This document shows, piece by piece, positions 36,925 through 46,334 of a stretch of 64,000 bases of DNA. The stretch is from RUG11788 sp964578175 (lineage in GTDB: Bacteria; Bacillota_I; Bacilli_A; RF39; UBA660). The notes under the pieces are model-generated. The model was not told where the DNA came from and did not search any database. It saw only the letters and a list, made by a program, of their open reading frames with translations. The translations under genes were made by a program, and so were the position numbers. Positions within the stretch are counted from its first letter, which is position 1. Every line of letters begins with the position of its first letter. The stretch spans positions 1 to 64,000 of the forward strand of contig CAZOBH010000001.1 of the NCBI GenBank assembly GCA_964578175.1, read 5' to 3'.

Positions 36925-37702
36925 ATAATTGATTAGATAAATCTATAAATGTTTTTATATCAATTTGTTCCGCTCTAGAACTTAGATTAAAGTTATGTTC
37001 TTCTAATACCTTCTCTACTATATCTAAATCATAGTTATATAAATTATTTTTTATTGTTTTTCTTTTAAATCTAAAACTATCTCTAATTAGTTTTAAAAAT
37101 TTATTTTCATCTTTAACTTCATATTCACCCTTTTTTCTTTCTAACGAAATAACAATACTATCAACATTAGGAACAGGATAAAAAGAATCTCTTTTAACTA
37201 TAAATAATTTATTAATATTATAATAATAATTTAAATAAACTGTAATTGAAGAATAATCCTTAGTACCAGGTCTTGCACTAAATCTTTCACCTACTTCTTT
37301 TTGAACCATTAATATTACTTTTTTTGTATCTATTTTAGAATTAATAATATGTTCAATAATAGGTGTAGTTATATAGTAAGGAATATTTGCAATAACATAA
37401 ACAAATTCACAATCATATTCTTTAATATCTTCACTAACATTTCTATTTAAAAAATCATCATATATTATTTTTACATTTGTTTTATTAAATTTGTTATCTA
37501 AAGTTTCTTTTAATTCTAAATCTATTTCATAAGCAAGTACATATTTTGCTTTTTTAGACAACTTAGAAGTTAATGCTCCATCTCCTGGTCCAATTTCAAT
37601 AACAAGTGAATTAGATTCAATATTACTACTATCAACAATTTTATCTAATACGTTTTCATCTCTTAAAAAGTTTTGACCAAACTTCTTTTTAAATTTATGC
37701 AT
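36923..37702 (-). CDS. rsmA: 16S rRNA dimethyladenosine transferase (KsgA/RsmA)
   Basis: Dimethylates two adenines near the 3' end of 16S rRNA. 259 residues starting MHKFKKKFGQNFL, with IEIGPGDGALT (SAM site) and ANIPYYITTP. I use the ATG at 37702, with AGGTGG upstream; the longer frame starts inside the preceding gene. Overlaps the 3D-domain gene by 8 bp. In B. subtilis rnmV lies between; it is absent here. Confidence 0.96.
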   Translation of the reverse strand: MHKFKKKFGQNFLRDENVLDKIVDSSNIESNSLVIEIGPGDGALTSKLSKKAKYVLAYEIDLELKETLDNKFNKTNVKIIYDDFLNRNVSEDIKEYDCEFVYVIANIPYYITTPIIEHIINSKIDTKKVILMVQKEVGERFSARPGTKDYSSITVYLNYYYNINKLFIVKRDSFYPVPNVDSIVISLERKKGEYEVKDENKFLKLIRDSFRFKRKTIKNNLYNYDLDIVEKVLEEHNFNLSSRAEQIDIKTFIDLSNQL

Positions 37703-38288
37703 TCCATCCCCACCTAACAATTGTATAAGTAACATTGTTTCTACCTATGTTAACATCTTTTTCAGAAGCAAACAATAGATCCATTAATTCTCCTTTTATT
37801 GCTCCACCTCTATCTAATATAATTGCGTAAAAATCTTTATATCCTTTTAATCCAGATACTCTTACAACTGTACCACATGGGAATTTTTTATCAGCAGCTA
37901 ATATTCTTAATTTTCCATAAGTTTTATCATTGTGATATATATTTCCGTTCTTTGCGTTATGTCTAGGTGGACAAGCAAGATTTCCTCCACAACCCTTACA
38001 ATCAGGCCCATATCCAGTCATTTTACCTGTAAATACAACAGGTTGTCTACTAGCTACTTTAACTACTTCATTAACATTTTTTACTTCTTTAACATCTACG
38101 TTTTTGTTTTTATATACATATAGTAAATTAACAGCTCTTAATGATCTATTTTTACTTAAATCGTATGTTTTATATGTTTTAACTTCAAAGTTACTACAAA
38201 TAACAAATAAAAAAAGAGCCAAAAAAACCATTATAATTGATAACTTTGATACAAATATAATTCTTTCTCTTTTCTTAGCTCTTATCAT
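37695..38288 (-). CDS. Membrane-anchored 3D-domain protein
   Basis: 197 residues: basic N-terminus, one membrane helix (about 12-32), linker, and a C-terminal 3D domain with its three Asp residues (Asp133 in LAADKKFPCGT, Asp159 in ILDRGG, Asp170 in LMDLLF). Related to the C-terminal part of YabE and MltA-type lytic enzymes, so probably cuts peptidoglycan glycan strands. It takes the yabE place before rsmA but lacks the G5 and DUF348 repeats of YabE. Cys97, Cys100, Cys106 and Cys138 could form a disulfide or metal site. Confidence 0.85.
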   Translation of the reverse strand: MIRAKKRERIIFVSKLSIIMVFLALFLFVICSNFEVKTYKTYDLSKNRSLRAVNLLYVYKNKNVDVKEVKNVNEVVKVASRQPVVFTGKMTGYGPDCKGCGGNLACPPRHNAKNGNIYHNDKTYGKLRILAADKKFPCGTVVRVSGLKGYKDFYAIILDRGGAIKGELMDLLFASEKDVNIGRNNVTYTIVRWGWNA

Positions 38289-38320
38289 ATTATTTACCTT
38301 CTAATATCATATTAGCAAAG

Positions 38321-39079
38321 TTAGATATTTAGGTCAAATAATTTTTTTGTATTATCAGTTGTTATTTTTCCAACTTCTTCAATTGATATTTCTTTTTGTT
38401 TTGCTATTTCTTCTGCTATTAATGGAATATATTTAGGTTCATTTTGTTCTCCTCTAAAAGGAGTTGGTGCAAGATATGGAGAATCTGTCTCTAACGTAAT
38501 TCTATCAATTGGAATACTTTTTATAGTTTCTTTTAAATTAGTATTTTTAAAAGTAAGAACTCCTCCTATTCCTATATAAAATCCTAATTTCATATATTCC
38601 TTTGCTGTTTCAATTGATCCACTAAAGCAATGAATAATACCTTTAACTTTATATTTTTTTAATGTATTAATAGTATCTTCTGTAGCATCTCTTGTATGAA
38701 TAACTACAGGAAGTCCTAATTTTTCAGCTAGTTCTAATTGTTTTTCAAATAAACCTATCTGTTTATCTTTATTTTCTTTTACCCAATGATAATCTAAACC
38801 AATTTCCCCAACACCTATAATTCTTTTATTAGTTTTAATTAATTCTTCTAACCATTCTAAATCACTAGCATTAACATTATCAACTTCATCAGGATGAAAT
38901 CCAATCGTTAAATATATATTATTATATTTTTCTATTAACTCTAAAGATTCTATAATATCTTCTTTAGAACACCCACTAACTATTAATACATCTACTTTAT
39001 TATCTTTAGCATTGTTTATAACTTTATCTATATCTTCATAATACTCTTTTAATATATGACAATGATTATCAACAAACAT
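38321..39079 (-). CDS. tatD: TatD family metal-dependent DNase
   Basis: 252 residues; FVDNHCHI at the start gives the HxH metal pair, then GEIGLDYHW, VIHTRDA, IHCFSGS and LETDSPYLAP, the complete TatD set. Likely 3'-5' exonuclease in DNA repair. Start at the ATG at 39079 after GGTGAT, which gives the standard length; a longer frame runs back into metG and is ignored. Order metG-tatD-3D-rsmA matches B. subtilis. Confidence 0.94.
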   Translation of the reverse strand: MFVDNHCHILKEYYEDIDKVINNAKDNKVDVLIVSGCSKEDIIESLELIEKYNNIYLTIGFHPDEVDNVNASDLEWLEELIKTNKRIIGVGEIGLDYHWVKENKDKQIGLFEKQLELAEKLGLPVVIHTRDATEDTINTLKKYKVKGIIHCFSGSIETAKEYMKLGFYIGIGGVLTFKNTNLKETIKSIPIDRITLETDSPYLAPTPFRGEQNEPKYIPLIAEEIAKQKEISIEEVGKITTDNTKKLFDLNI

Positions 39080-39104
39080 ATTTATCACCAAAAAAATTAT
39101 AACA

Positions 39105-39131
39105 TAAAAAAAGATTAATAAATTAATCTTT
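39105..39131 (-). terminator. metG terminator
   Basis: AAAGATTAAT/ATTAATCTTT, two-base centre, U run on the minus strand; lies 26 bp above tatD, so read-through or a weak start in this gap must serve tatD. Confidence 0.7.
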
Positions 39132-40670
39132 CTTTTCTTCAATTCTATCATATAAATGAATAGGTTCATTAAGTATAGTTCCAACTTCTAAAGATCCAAA
39201 CTCATAAACAGTATCAAAATCCTTTTTATCAGTATTTAATTGTTCAAATATTTTTTCTGCAGTATCAGGTAAAAAGGCTTGTAAATAAACTGAACAGATT
39301 CTTATACTTTCTAATAAGTTATATAAAACTGTACCTAATCTTTCTTTTTTGCTTTCGTCTTTTGCTAAAATCCATGGAGTTGTATCATCAATATATTTAT
39401 TACACTTTCTTAGTGTATCAAATATAATTTGAAGAGAATCACCTATTTTTAATTCATCCATTTTCTTAGGTACTGTGCTATTTAAATCTAATACATTCTT
39501 AATTAGTTCTTTATCAACATCTTCTAAAGACTTATTATCTTGCACTACTCCATCAAAATATTTTTTATTCATGCTTATTGTTCTATTAACTAAATTACCT
39601 AAAGTATTAACAAGATCACTATTTATTCTTTCTATCAAAATATCTCTTGTATATACACCATCTGAAGCAAATGGAATTTCATGTAAAAAGAAATATCTTA
39701 TAGCGTCTACTCCAAACTCATTTACTAGATCATCAGCATAAACAACATTTCCTAAAGATTTGCTCATCTTACCATCCCCAACTATTAACCAAGGATGTCC
39801 AAAGACCTTTTTAGGAAGTGGTAAGTCTAAGCTCATTAAGAAACAAGGCCAATATATAGTATGGAATCTAATAATATCTTTTCCAATTACATGCAAATCA
39901 GCTGGCCATCTATCTTTAAATTCTTCTGATTCATTTCCATCCGTATCATATCCAATATTAGTAATATAATTCGTTAAAGCATCTAACCAAACATACACAA
40001 CATGTTTAGAATCAAAATCTACAGGTATTCCCCATTTAAACGAAGTTCTTGATACACATAAATCTTGTAGACCTGGTTTAATAAAATTATTAATCATTTC
40101 ATTTTTTCTAGCTTCAGGTTGTATAAAATCAGGATGAGATTCAATATATTCAACTAATCTATCTTGATATTTTGATAATTTAAAGAAATATGCTTCTTCT
40201 TTTTTTGGTTGAACTTCTCTTCCACAGTCAGGACATTTTCCATCAACTAATTGACTTTCAGTCCAAAAAGATTCGCATGGAGTACAATAAAGACCTTCAT
40301 ATTCACCTTTGTAAATATCTCCTTTATCAAACATCTTTTTAAATATATGTTGAACTTTTACTTCATGATCAGGATCTGTTGTTCTAACAAATCTATCATA
40401 ACTAGTATTCATTATATCCCAAATATTTTTTATTTCACCTGCTACTTCATCTACAAATTCTTGAGGTGTTTTTCCTGCATCTTTTGCTTTTAATTCAATT
40501 TTCTCACCATGTTCATCTGTTCCAGTTTGAAAATATACATCATAACCTTGTAATCTTTTGAATCTAGCAATTGCATCAGCTAACACTATTTCATAAGTAT
40601 TACCAATATGTGGTTTACCTGATGTATAAGCAATTGCTGTACTTATATAATATTTTTTTCCTTTTTCCAT
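39123..40670 (-). CDS. metG: Methionyl-tRNA synthetase
   Basis: 515 residues. HIGN at 21-24, KMSKS at 301-305 and a zinc knuckle with Cys129, Cys132, Cys146, Cys149. The C-terminal tRNA-binding EMAP domain of many bacterial enzymes is absent. I start at the ATG at 40670, after AAGGGAT; the longer frame would translate the T-box leader. Controlled by that T-box riboswitch, so expression rises when tRNA-Met is uncharged. Confidence 0.96.
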   Translation of the reverse strand: MEKGKKYYISTAIAYTSGKPHIGNTYEIVLADAIARFKRLQGYDVYFQTGTDEHGEKIELKAKDAGKTPQEFVDEVAGEIKNIWDIMNTSYDRFVRTTDPDHEVKVQHIFKKMFDKGDIYKGEYEGLYCTPCESFWTESQLVDGKCPDCGREVQPKKEEAYFFKLSKYQDRLVEYIESHPDFIQPEARKNEMINNFIKPGLQDLCVSRTSFKWGIPVDFDSKHVVYVWLDALTNYITNIGYDTDGNESEEFKDRWPADLHVIGKDIIRFHTIYWPCFLMSLDLPLPKKVFGHPWLIVGDGKMSKSLGNVVYADDLVNEFGVDAIRYFFLHEIPFASDGVYTRDILIERINSDLVNTLGNLVNRTISMNKKYFDGVVQDNKSLEDVDKELIKNVLDLNSTVPKKMDELKIGDSLQIIFDTLRKCNKYIDDTTPWILAKDESKKERLGTVLYNLLESIRICSVYLQAFLPDTAEKIFEQLNTDKKDFDTVYEFGSLEVGTILNEPIHLYDRIEEKKD

Positions 40671-40689
40671 ATTATCCCTTCTTTCAATA

Positions 40690-40900
40690 AAAAAAGTGAT
40701 ACCAATAAGGACGAATTCTCGTGGTACCACCTTAATTCATAACTAAAGTTATCTCAAAATCTTAACGCGATTAACGTATTAGTTTAATTATTCAACTAAC
40801 AAGCTCCAGAACCATTCTCAATACTTTCCTCTAGCTTACTTTCACCTAACTAAGCTCTCTTTTATAGAGTTCCATATATCTCTTTCCTTCTTTGCTTTTT
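40690..40900 (-). promoter_or_regulatory. T-box riboswitch of metG
   Basis: Leader of about 210 nt on the minus strand. The T-box AAGGTGGTACCACG is at 40720-40733. The terminator uses GTGGTACC and GGTATCAC as arms and ends in a U run at 40691-40696, so the T-box is held in the terminator as expected. A stem I-like region lies at about 40800-40895, with a candidate AUG (Met) specifier at 40813-40815 in GAGAATGGTTC. Binding of uncharged tRNA-Met should favour the antiterminator. Confidence 0.9.
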
Positions 40901-40904
40901 TTGT

Positions 40905-40932
40905 ATTATATCACTTTTAATTATTTATTCAA
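40905..40932 (-). promoter_or_regulatory. Promoter of the metG T-box leader
   Basis: TTGAAT (40927-40932) and TATAAT (40905-40910) on the minus strand, 16-bp spacer; it overlaps the 3' end of the gene at 40925. Confidence 0.6.
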
Positions 40933-41548
40933 CTGTTTTTTTATTTATATCTTTAAACCTATTAAACGCTTCAGTTGATAAATTCTTTAATGTTTCATTT
41001 CTTAATAAAACTTCACTCTTGATTTTATCAATAATCGTATCACAATAGAAATCATTTATATAACTAATAATTTGATCTTTAACTTCTTCATTAGGTAACT
41101 TATAAAGTAAAGATGCTTTTATAGAGAAATTAATACATATTTCTTCTCTTACTTTTAAATCTATATTAGATTCTAACTCTTCTGTTGATTCATCTATATA
41201 TTTATGAAAATTTTCTATATATTCATCAGTTATATTTTTATAATCTACTTTTTGGTCAAAGAAATTTAATATCTTATCTTTACGTTCTTTTATTCTATCA
41301 AGAGTTATCTCTTTTAACACTTCTGCTTCTTTAGAAACAAAATCCTCTACTTTATTCTTTTTATAATTAATTCCATTATCTTCATATGTATCTTCTATAT
41401 ATCTATTTAATCCAATTTCTTTTAAATCTATAAAATTACTTAAAGTTCTATTTAAAGAATCGGCATTATTATTAATATCAAGATTAATTTTATTCTTTAA
41501 TATTTCGAAATTTTTTTCCATAAACATGTCATTTATGTCATCTCTCAT
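40925..41548 (-). CDS. Hypothetical helical protein (207 aa)
   Basis: 207 residues, highly charged, no membrane segment or signal. Helix-forming throughout, with likely coiled coil around 70-140 (KEAEVLKEITLDRIKERKDK...). One Cys pair is not in a motif. GGTGAAAAT precedes the ATG. It follows mfd by 57 bp and is on the same strand, so it may be cotranscribed with mfd. I do not recognise the family; in Bacillus the position after mfd holds spoVT, to which it has no resemblance. Confidence 0.6.
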   Translation of the reverse strand: MRDDINDMFMEKNFEILKNKINLDINNNADSLNRTLSNFIDLKEIGLNRYIEDTYEDNGINYKKNKVEDFVSKEAEVLKEITLDRIKERKDKILNFFDQKVDYKNITDEYIENFHKYIDESTEELESNIDLKVREEICINFSIKASLLYKLPNEEVKDQIISYINDFYCDTIIDKIKSEVLLRNETLKNLSTEAFNRFKDINKKTVE

Positions 41549-41604
41549 ATTTTCACCTTTTTCCTATTGTAATATTATCAAATCACCTTAATGTAGTCAA
41601 GGAA

Positions 41605-44600
41605 TCAAGTTTCATCTTTATACTTAATTTTATTTAATAACAAAAGTAAATAATATATCGGATGTTTCTCTAATTTAATAGTATCAAGAACTAAAATTAA
41701 ACAATTTGAAGTAAATTGAAATCTAAACATTCTTGTAATTTTACATGCTTCAACAAAGAACTCTTCAACATCAATTCTCTTAGACATTTCTGGACTAAAA
41801 GTACATGTAATAGAATTTTTAGTTTCTTTCAATTCTATAATTTCTAATTTCTTAGCAAGTTTTTCTAACCACTCTTCATGCATATAAATAATCATGTCTT
41901 CATCTAATTTACCAAATCTATCTTCTAACTCAGTTTTTATATCAATTAACTTTGTATAAGAGTCAATTTCACTAATTTTCTTATGAATTTCTATTTTAAG
42001 ATCTTCATTATCAACAAATTCATCTTTTATATGAGTAGATACATTAATCAATTGTTTATTATCTGTCTTTTCCTCTGTATCATCTTCTACTATTTCGCCT
42101 TTAATTCTTTTTATTTCGTCATTTAATATTTTAAGGTACATATCTATACCTACAGTATCTATAAATCCAGCTTGTTCACTACCTAAAATGTCTCCTGCAC
42201 CTCTTATAGATAAATCTCTTGATGCAATTCTAAATCCACTACCTAATTCAGTAAATTCTTTTATTGCATTAAGTCTTTTAACTGCCGCACTATTTAACTC
42301 TTTATGACTATCATACATAAGATATGCGTAAGCTATTTTATTACTTCTACCAACTCTACCTCTAATTTGATATAGTTGTGATAATCCAAACCTATCTGCA
42401 TCTAAAATAATTAAAGTATTAACATTAGGTATATCTATACCAGTTTCAATAATTGTTGTACAAATTAAAATATCATATTCATGATTAATAAATTTTTCCA
42501 TTCTATTTTCTAATTGATCTTTTTCTAATCTTCCATGCGCTGTAATTATTTTAGACTCTGGAACCATTTTTTTAATTTGATATTCTAATTCTTCAAGTTT
42601 ATTTATATCATTTAATAAAATAAATATTTGTCCGTCTCTTGCTAATTCTTTATAAATAGCATCTTTTATTAAAGTTTTGTTTTCTCTAATTACATATGTT
42701 TGTACCGGATATCTATCAACCGGAGGAGTCTCAATTAATGATAAAGATCTAATACCAATTAAAGACATTTGTAAAGTTCTTGGAATTGGAGTTGCAGTTA
42801 ATGTTAATACATCTACATTTTCTTTATATTTTTTTAACTTCTCTTTATGAGATACTCCAAATCTTTGTTCTTCATCTATTACTAACAAACCTAAATCTTT
42901 AGGTAAGATATCATTGCTTAAAATTCTATGAGTTCCAAATAAAATATCAATTTTACCATTTGATAAATCGTCTAATATTTCTTTTACTTTAGATCTGCTT
43001 GTAAACCTATTTAAAACAGCTATTTTTACAGGGAAGTTTTTAAATCTATCAATAGCATTATTATATTGTTGAATAGATAAGATTGTCGTTGGGCATAAAT
43101 ATAAAACTTGTTTACCACTATCAACTGCTTTAAACATAGCTCTAAATGCAACTTCTGTTTTACCAAAACCAACATCACCACATAAAAGTCTATCCATTGG
43201 TTTACTAGATTCCATATCTCTTTTAATTTGAGAAATGGCAAGTAATTGATCGTTAGTGGGCTCATATGAAAACTGATTTTCAAACATTATTTGTAGTTCA
43301 TCGTCTTGATTAAATGCAAATCCACTTTTCATTTCTCTTTCAGCATATATTTTTATTAAATCACTAGCTATATCTTTTACTTTATTTCTAACTTTTATCT
43401 TTGTTTTTGTCCACTCACTACTACCCAATTTATTAACTTTAGGAACTATTCCCTCTTTACCAGAATACTTACTTATTAAATTAATTTTTTCGACCGGAAT
43501 ATATAACTTATCATTTCCTTGATAAGATATTTCTAAATAGTCTTTTAATATATTATTTTGTTTTAATGTTTTAATTCCGTTATAAATTCCAATACCATTT
43601 ATGTTATGTACTACATAATCACCAATTTCTAAATTATTTATATTTTTAATCTTTGTAGAATATTTAAAACTTGTTTTATACTTTTCATTTCTAGTAATTT
43701 TATTAAATAATTCCCCACTAGTTAATACGACTAGATTGTTAAATATAAAACCTTCATTTATATTTTTTTCTATTATATTTATTTTATTTTCATAAATATT
43801 ACTTTCATTGGTAATTAAAAAATCCTCTTTTATATAATTAGTAAATGAATTAATTTGATATTTATTTAAACAAATGACTATAGTTTTATTTTTGTTTAAC
43901 ATATCTGTTAAAAAGTTATTAATTGCTTCTATATTTTCATTAAATTTATTAATAGTTTTAACATTGAGATTAAAAATTTTATCAACAGGAACTGTGGAAA
44001 TAATATTTGATAAAGTAGAATAAAAAATATAATCTTTATAAATTATTTCATCAAAATCAAACATATAATTGTGTTTATATTCTTTATCAATATCACTTTT
44101 ATATTCAATTATTTGGTTTCTTAAAAGATCAACATTTTTTAAAATATCATCATAATTTCTAAAAACAAATAAAGGATTATCTAGATAATTAGAAATGTTT
44201 TCAATATTATTTGATAGTAAAGGTAGATTTTTTTGTTCAAATGTTAAATCATCATTTTTATCTATTAAAAATTCAGTATACGGATAAATACTAATACTAT
44301 CTACTTCTTTTATAGTTTTTTGACTTTCTTCGTCAAAATATCTAATTGAATCAATTTGATCACCAAAATATTCAATTCTAACAGGATGATCAAATCCTAA
44401 AGGAAATACATCTATAACAAAACCTCTTACACCAATTTCTCCTGTTTTATAAACTATACTTTCTTTTACATATCCTAATTCTAAAAGATTAAATATTAAT
44501 TCATCTCTTGAATATTCCATATCTTTTTTTAGATTAATAATTTTATTCTTATATAATTCCTTAGAAGGTAGAAATCTTAATAATCCATTTAAATGAGTAA

Positions 44601-44916
44601 TAACAATATTGGTTTGTTTATTATTTAATAATTCATTAATTGTATCAAGCCTAGTAATTTTTAAATCAGGACTTATAGCAATTGATTCAGATGTTAAAAA
44701 ATCATCCATTGGGAATAAATAAGAATTATTGTTTAGTTTATTCAATTTTGAATATAAATTGTTAGCTTCATATAAAGTAGATGTTACTATAATAATACTT
44801 CTGTTATTTTCTTTATAATAACTAGAAATATACCAACAAAAAAATTCATCTGTAACTCCAGTTAAACAGATGTTATTTTCTTTTTTTATTTCTATATACT
44901 CATTTAATGTTTTCAT
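41605..44916 (-). CDS. mfd: Transcription-repair coupling factor Mfd
   Basis: Pushes stalled RNA polymerase off damaged DNA and recruits UvrA. 1103 residues: UvrB-homology N-terminus, CarD-like polymerase-binding domain (about 455-525, GDYVVHNINGIGIYNGI), then a RecG-like helicase with CGDVGFGKTEVA and DEEQRFGV, RGRVGRS, and a C-terminal TRCF domain. AGGTGAT precedes the ATG; 8 bp after pth, as in B. subtilis pth-mfd. Confidence 0.97.
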   Translation of the reverse strand: MKTLNEYIEIKKENNICLTGVTDEFFCWYISSYYKENNRSIIIVTSTLYEANNLYSKLNKLNNNSYLFPMDDFLTSESIAISPDLKITRLDTINELLNNKQTNIVITHLNGLLRFLPSKELYKNKIINLKKDMEYSRDELIFNLLELGYVKESIVYKTGEIGVRGFVIDVFPLGFDHPVRIEYFGDQIDSIRYFDEESQKTIKEVDSISIYPYTEFLIDKNDDLTFEQKNLPLLSNNIENISNYLDNPLFVFRNYDDILKNVDLLRNQIIEYKSDIDKEYKHNYMFDFDEIIYKDYIFYSTLSNIISTVPVDKIFNLNVKTINKFNENIEAINNFLTDMLNKNKTIVICLNKYQINSFTNYIKEDFLITNESNIYENKINIIEKNINEGFIFNNLVVLTSGELFNKITRNEKYKTSFKYSTKIKNINNLEIGDYVVHNINGIGIYNGIKTLKQNNILKDYLEISYQGNDKLYIPVEKINLISKYSGKEGIVPKVNKLGSSEWTKTKIKVRNKVKDIASDLIKIYAEREMKSGFAFNQDDELQIMFENQFSYEPTNDQLLAISQIKRDMESSKPMDRLLCGDVGFGKTEVAFRAMFKAVDSGKQVLYLCPTTILSIQQYNNAIDRFKNFPVKIAVLNRFTSRSKVKEILDDLSNGKIDILFGTHRILSNDILPKDLGLLVIDEEQRFGVSHKEKLKKYKENVDVLTLTATPIPRTLQMSLIGIRSLSLIETPPVDRYPVQTYVIRENKTLIKDAIYKELARDGQIFILLNDINKLEELEYQIKKMVPESKIITAHGRLEKDQLENRMEKFINHEYDILICTTIIETGIDIPNVNTLIILDADRFGLSQLYQIRGRVGRSNKIAYAYLMYDSHKELNSAAVKRLNAIKEFTELGSGFRIASRDLSIRGAGDILGSEQAGFIDTVGIDMYLKILNDEIKRIKGEIVEDDTEEKTDNKQLINVSTHIKDEFVDNEDLKIEIHKKISEIDSYTKLIDIKTELEDRFGKLDEDMIIYMHEEWLEKLAKKLEIIELKETKNSITCTFSPEMSKRIDVEEFFVEACKITRMFRFQFTSNCLILVLDTIKLEKHPIYYLLLLLNKIKYKDET

Positions 44917-44924
44917 CTAATCAC

Positions 44925-45485
44925 CTACTTATGATTATATTTAGACATCAACCTTTCAAAATCTAAAACTATAAAGTCATCTAATACTTCATTAATTACT
45001 GGCATCATTTCTTCAATAGATTCCTTAGTACTTTTATCGATTTTTCCAATAACATAATCTTTAGTATCTATATTTGAATTTTTAGAAATACCTATTTTTA
45101 ATCTTTTAAAATCAGAAGTATTCAAATGATTTTCTATATTTTTTAATCCATTATGTCCACCACTTGATCCTTTCATTTTTAATCTAAAATTGCCAATAGG
45201 TAAATCCATATCATCACTAATTATAAGAATATCATCAATAGCAATTTTAAAATAATCAATACATGCTCTTACCGATTCTCCTGATAAATTCATATATGTT
45301 TGAGGTTTAAGTAATATAACTTTTTCATTATTATAAACAAAATCAGTATATAATCCATTAAATTTTGAATTAGTAATTTCTAACCCTTTTGACTTTGCAT
45401 AATTATCAATAAACATAAATCCCATATTATGTCTTGTATTTTCATATTCTTTTCCTGGATTTCCTAAACCAACTATTAATTTCAT
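44925..45485 (-). CDS. pth: Peptidyl-tRNA hydrolase
   Basis: Frees tRNA from stalled peptidyl-tRNA. 186 residues: MKLIVGLGNPGKEYENTRHN with the catalytic His at 19, LLKPQTYMNLSGES, and ISDDMDLPIGNFRLK with GSSGGHNGLKNI. All family sites present. GGAAGTGAT precedes the ATG. Same strand as rsmI and mfd with short gaps, so an operon. Confidence 0.96.
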   Translation of the reverse strand: MKLIVGLGNPGKEYENTRHNMGFMFIDNYAKSKGLEITNSKFNGLYTDFVYNNEKVILLKPQTYMNLSGESVRACIDYFKIAIDDILIISDDMDLPIGNFRLKMKGSSGGHNGLKNIENHLNTSDFKRLKIGISKNSNIDTKDYVIGKIDKSTKESIEEMMPVINEVLDDFIVLDFERLMSKYNHK

Positions 45486-45489
45486 ATAA

Positions 45490-46332
45490 TCACTTCCTAT
45501 GATATTCTTTATATATTTCAGATTTAGTAGTATTCCTGTCTTTTGCTACCATTTTCATAGCTTCTTTTAAATCTTTACCATCTTCTAAATAAAGATTTAT
45601 ATGGTCTTCTATTGAAATATTACTAAAATCTATTTCCTGTTTATTTCCTTCAACAACTACAACAAACTCTCCCTTAATTTCAAAACAATTTAGTTCTTTA
45701 ATTACTTCATCAACTGTTCCTCTATATATTTCTTCATGTAGTTTTGTTAATTCTCTAGAAACAGATATATTTCTATTTCCTAAAACAAGTTTTATTGAAT
45801 CTAACATATCTATAATTCTATGAGGAGCTTCATAAAAGATAATTGTAAATTGAATTTGTTTTAATAATTCTAATTCTTTTTCTCTTTTACTTTTCTTTGC
45901 ATTTAAAAATCCATAAAACATAAAGTGTGAAGTTGAAAGTCCAGACGCAATTAACGCTGGAACAAATGCATTTGCACCAGGTAACGGTATTACATTATAA
46001 CCTTTTTTTATTGCTTCTTCAACTATTTTATAACCTGGATCACTTATAATTGGTGTCCCTCTATCAGTAACTATCCCAATATTTTTACCTTCATCTAATA
46101 ATTCTATAGCTAATATTTTAGTATTTTCTTCATTATGATCGTTAGAACTTATTAATTTCTTTTTAATATCTAATTTACTCATTAAAGATCCAGTTATCCT
46201 GGTATCTTCACAAAAAATGACATCAACGAAATTAAGTGTATCTACACTTCTTTTAGTAATATCATCTAAATTTCCAATAGGAGTTGGTATTAAATAAACT
46301 GATGGTGAATTGTCATAACTCTTTTGGCTCAT
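45490..46332 (-). CDS. rsmI: 16S rRNA 2'-O-ribose C1402 methyltransferase
   Basis: 280 residues: YLIPTPIGNLDDIT, FCEDTRITGSL, SSNDHNE, IGIVTDRGTPIISDPGY, FYEAPHR and SRELTKLHEEIYRGT are RsmI signatures. Methylates the ribose of C1402 in 16S rRNA. AGGAGGTAA precedes the ATG. Follows the YabB-type methyltransferase by 2 bp; the yazA gene usual in Bacillus between them is missing. Confidence 0.96.
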   Translation of the reverse strand: MSQKSYDNSPSVYLIPTPIGNLDDITKRSVDTLNFVDVIFCEDTRITGSLMSKLDIKKKLISSNDHNEENTKILAIELLDEGKNIGIVTDRGTPIISDPGYKIVEEAIKKGYNVIPLPGANAFVPALIASGLSTSHFMFYGFLNAKKSKREKELELLKQIQFTIIFYEAPHRIIDMLDSIKLVLGNRNISVSRELTKLHEEIYRGTVDEVIKELNCFEIKGEFVVVVEGNKQEIDFSNISIEDHINLYLEDGKDLKEAMKMVAKDRNTTKSEIYKEYHRK

Positions 46333-46334
46333 AA

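Noticed and set aside
39080..39184. Longer N-terminus for tatD
   Set aside because: It overlaps metG and its terminator; the ATG at 39079 has GGTGAT and gives normal length.
40671..40730. Longer N-terminus for metG
   Set aside because: It would translate the T-box and its terminator; the ATG at 40670 has a ribosome site and gives the family length.
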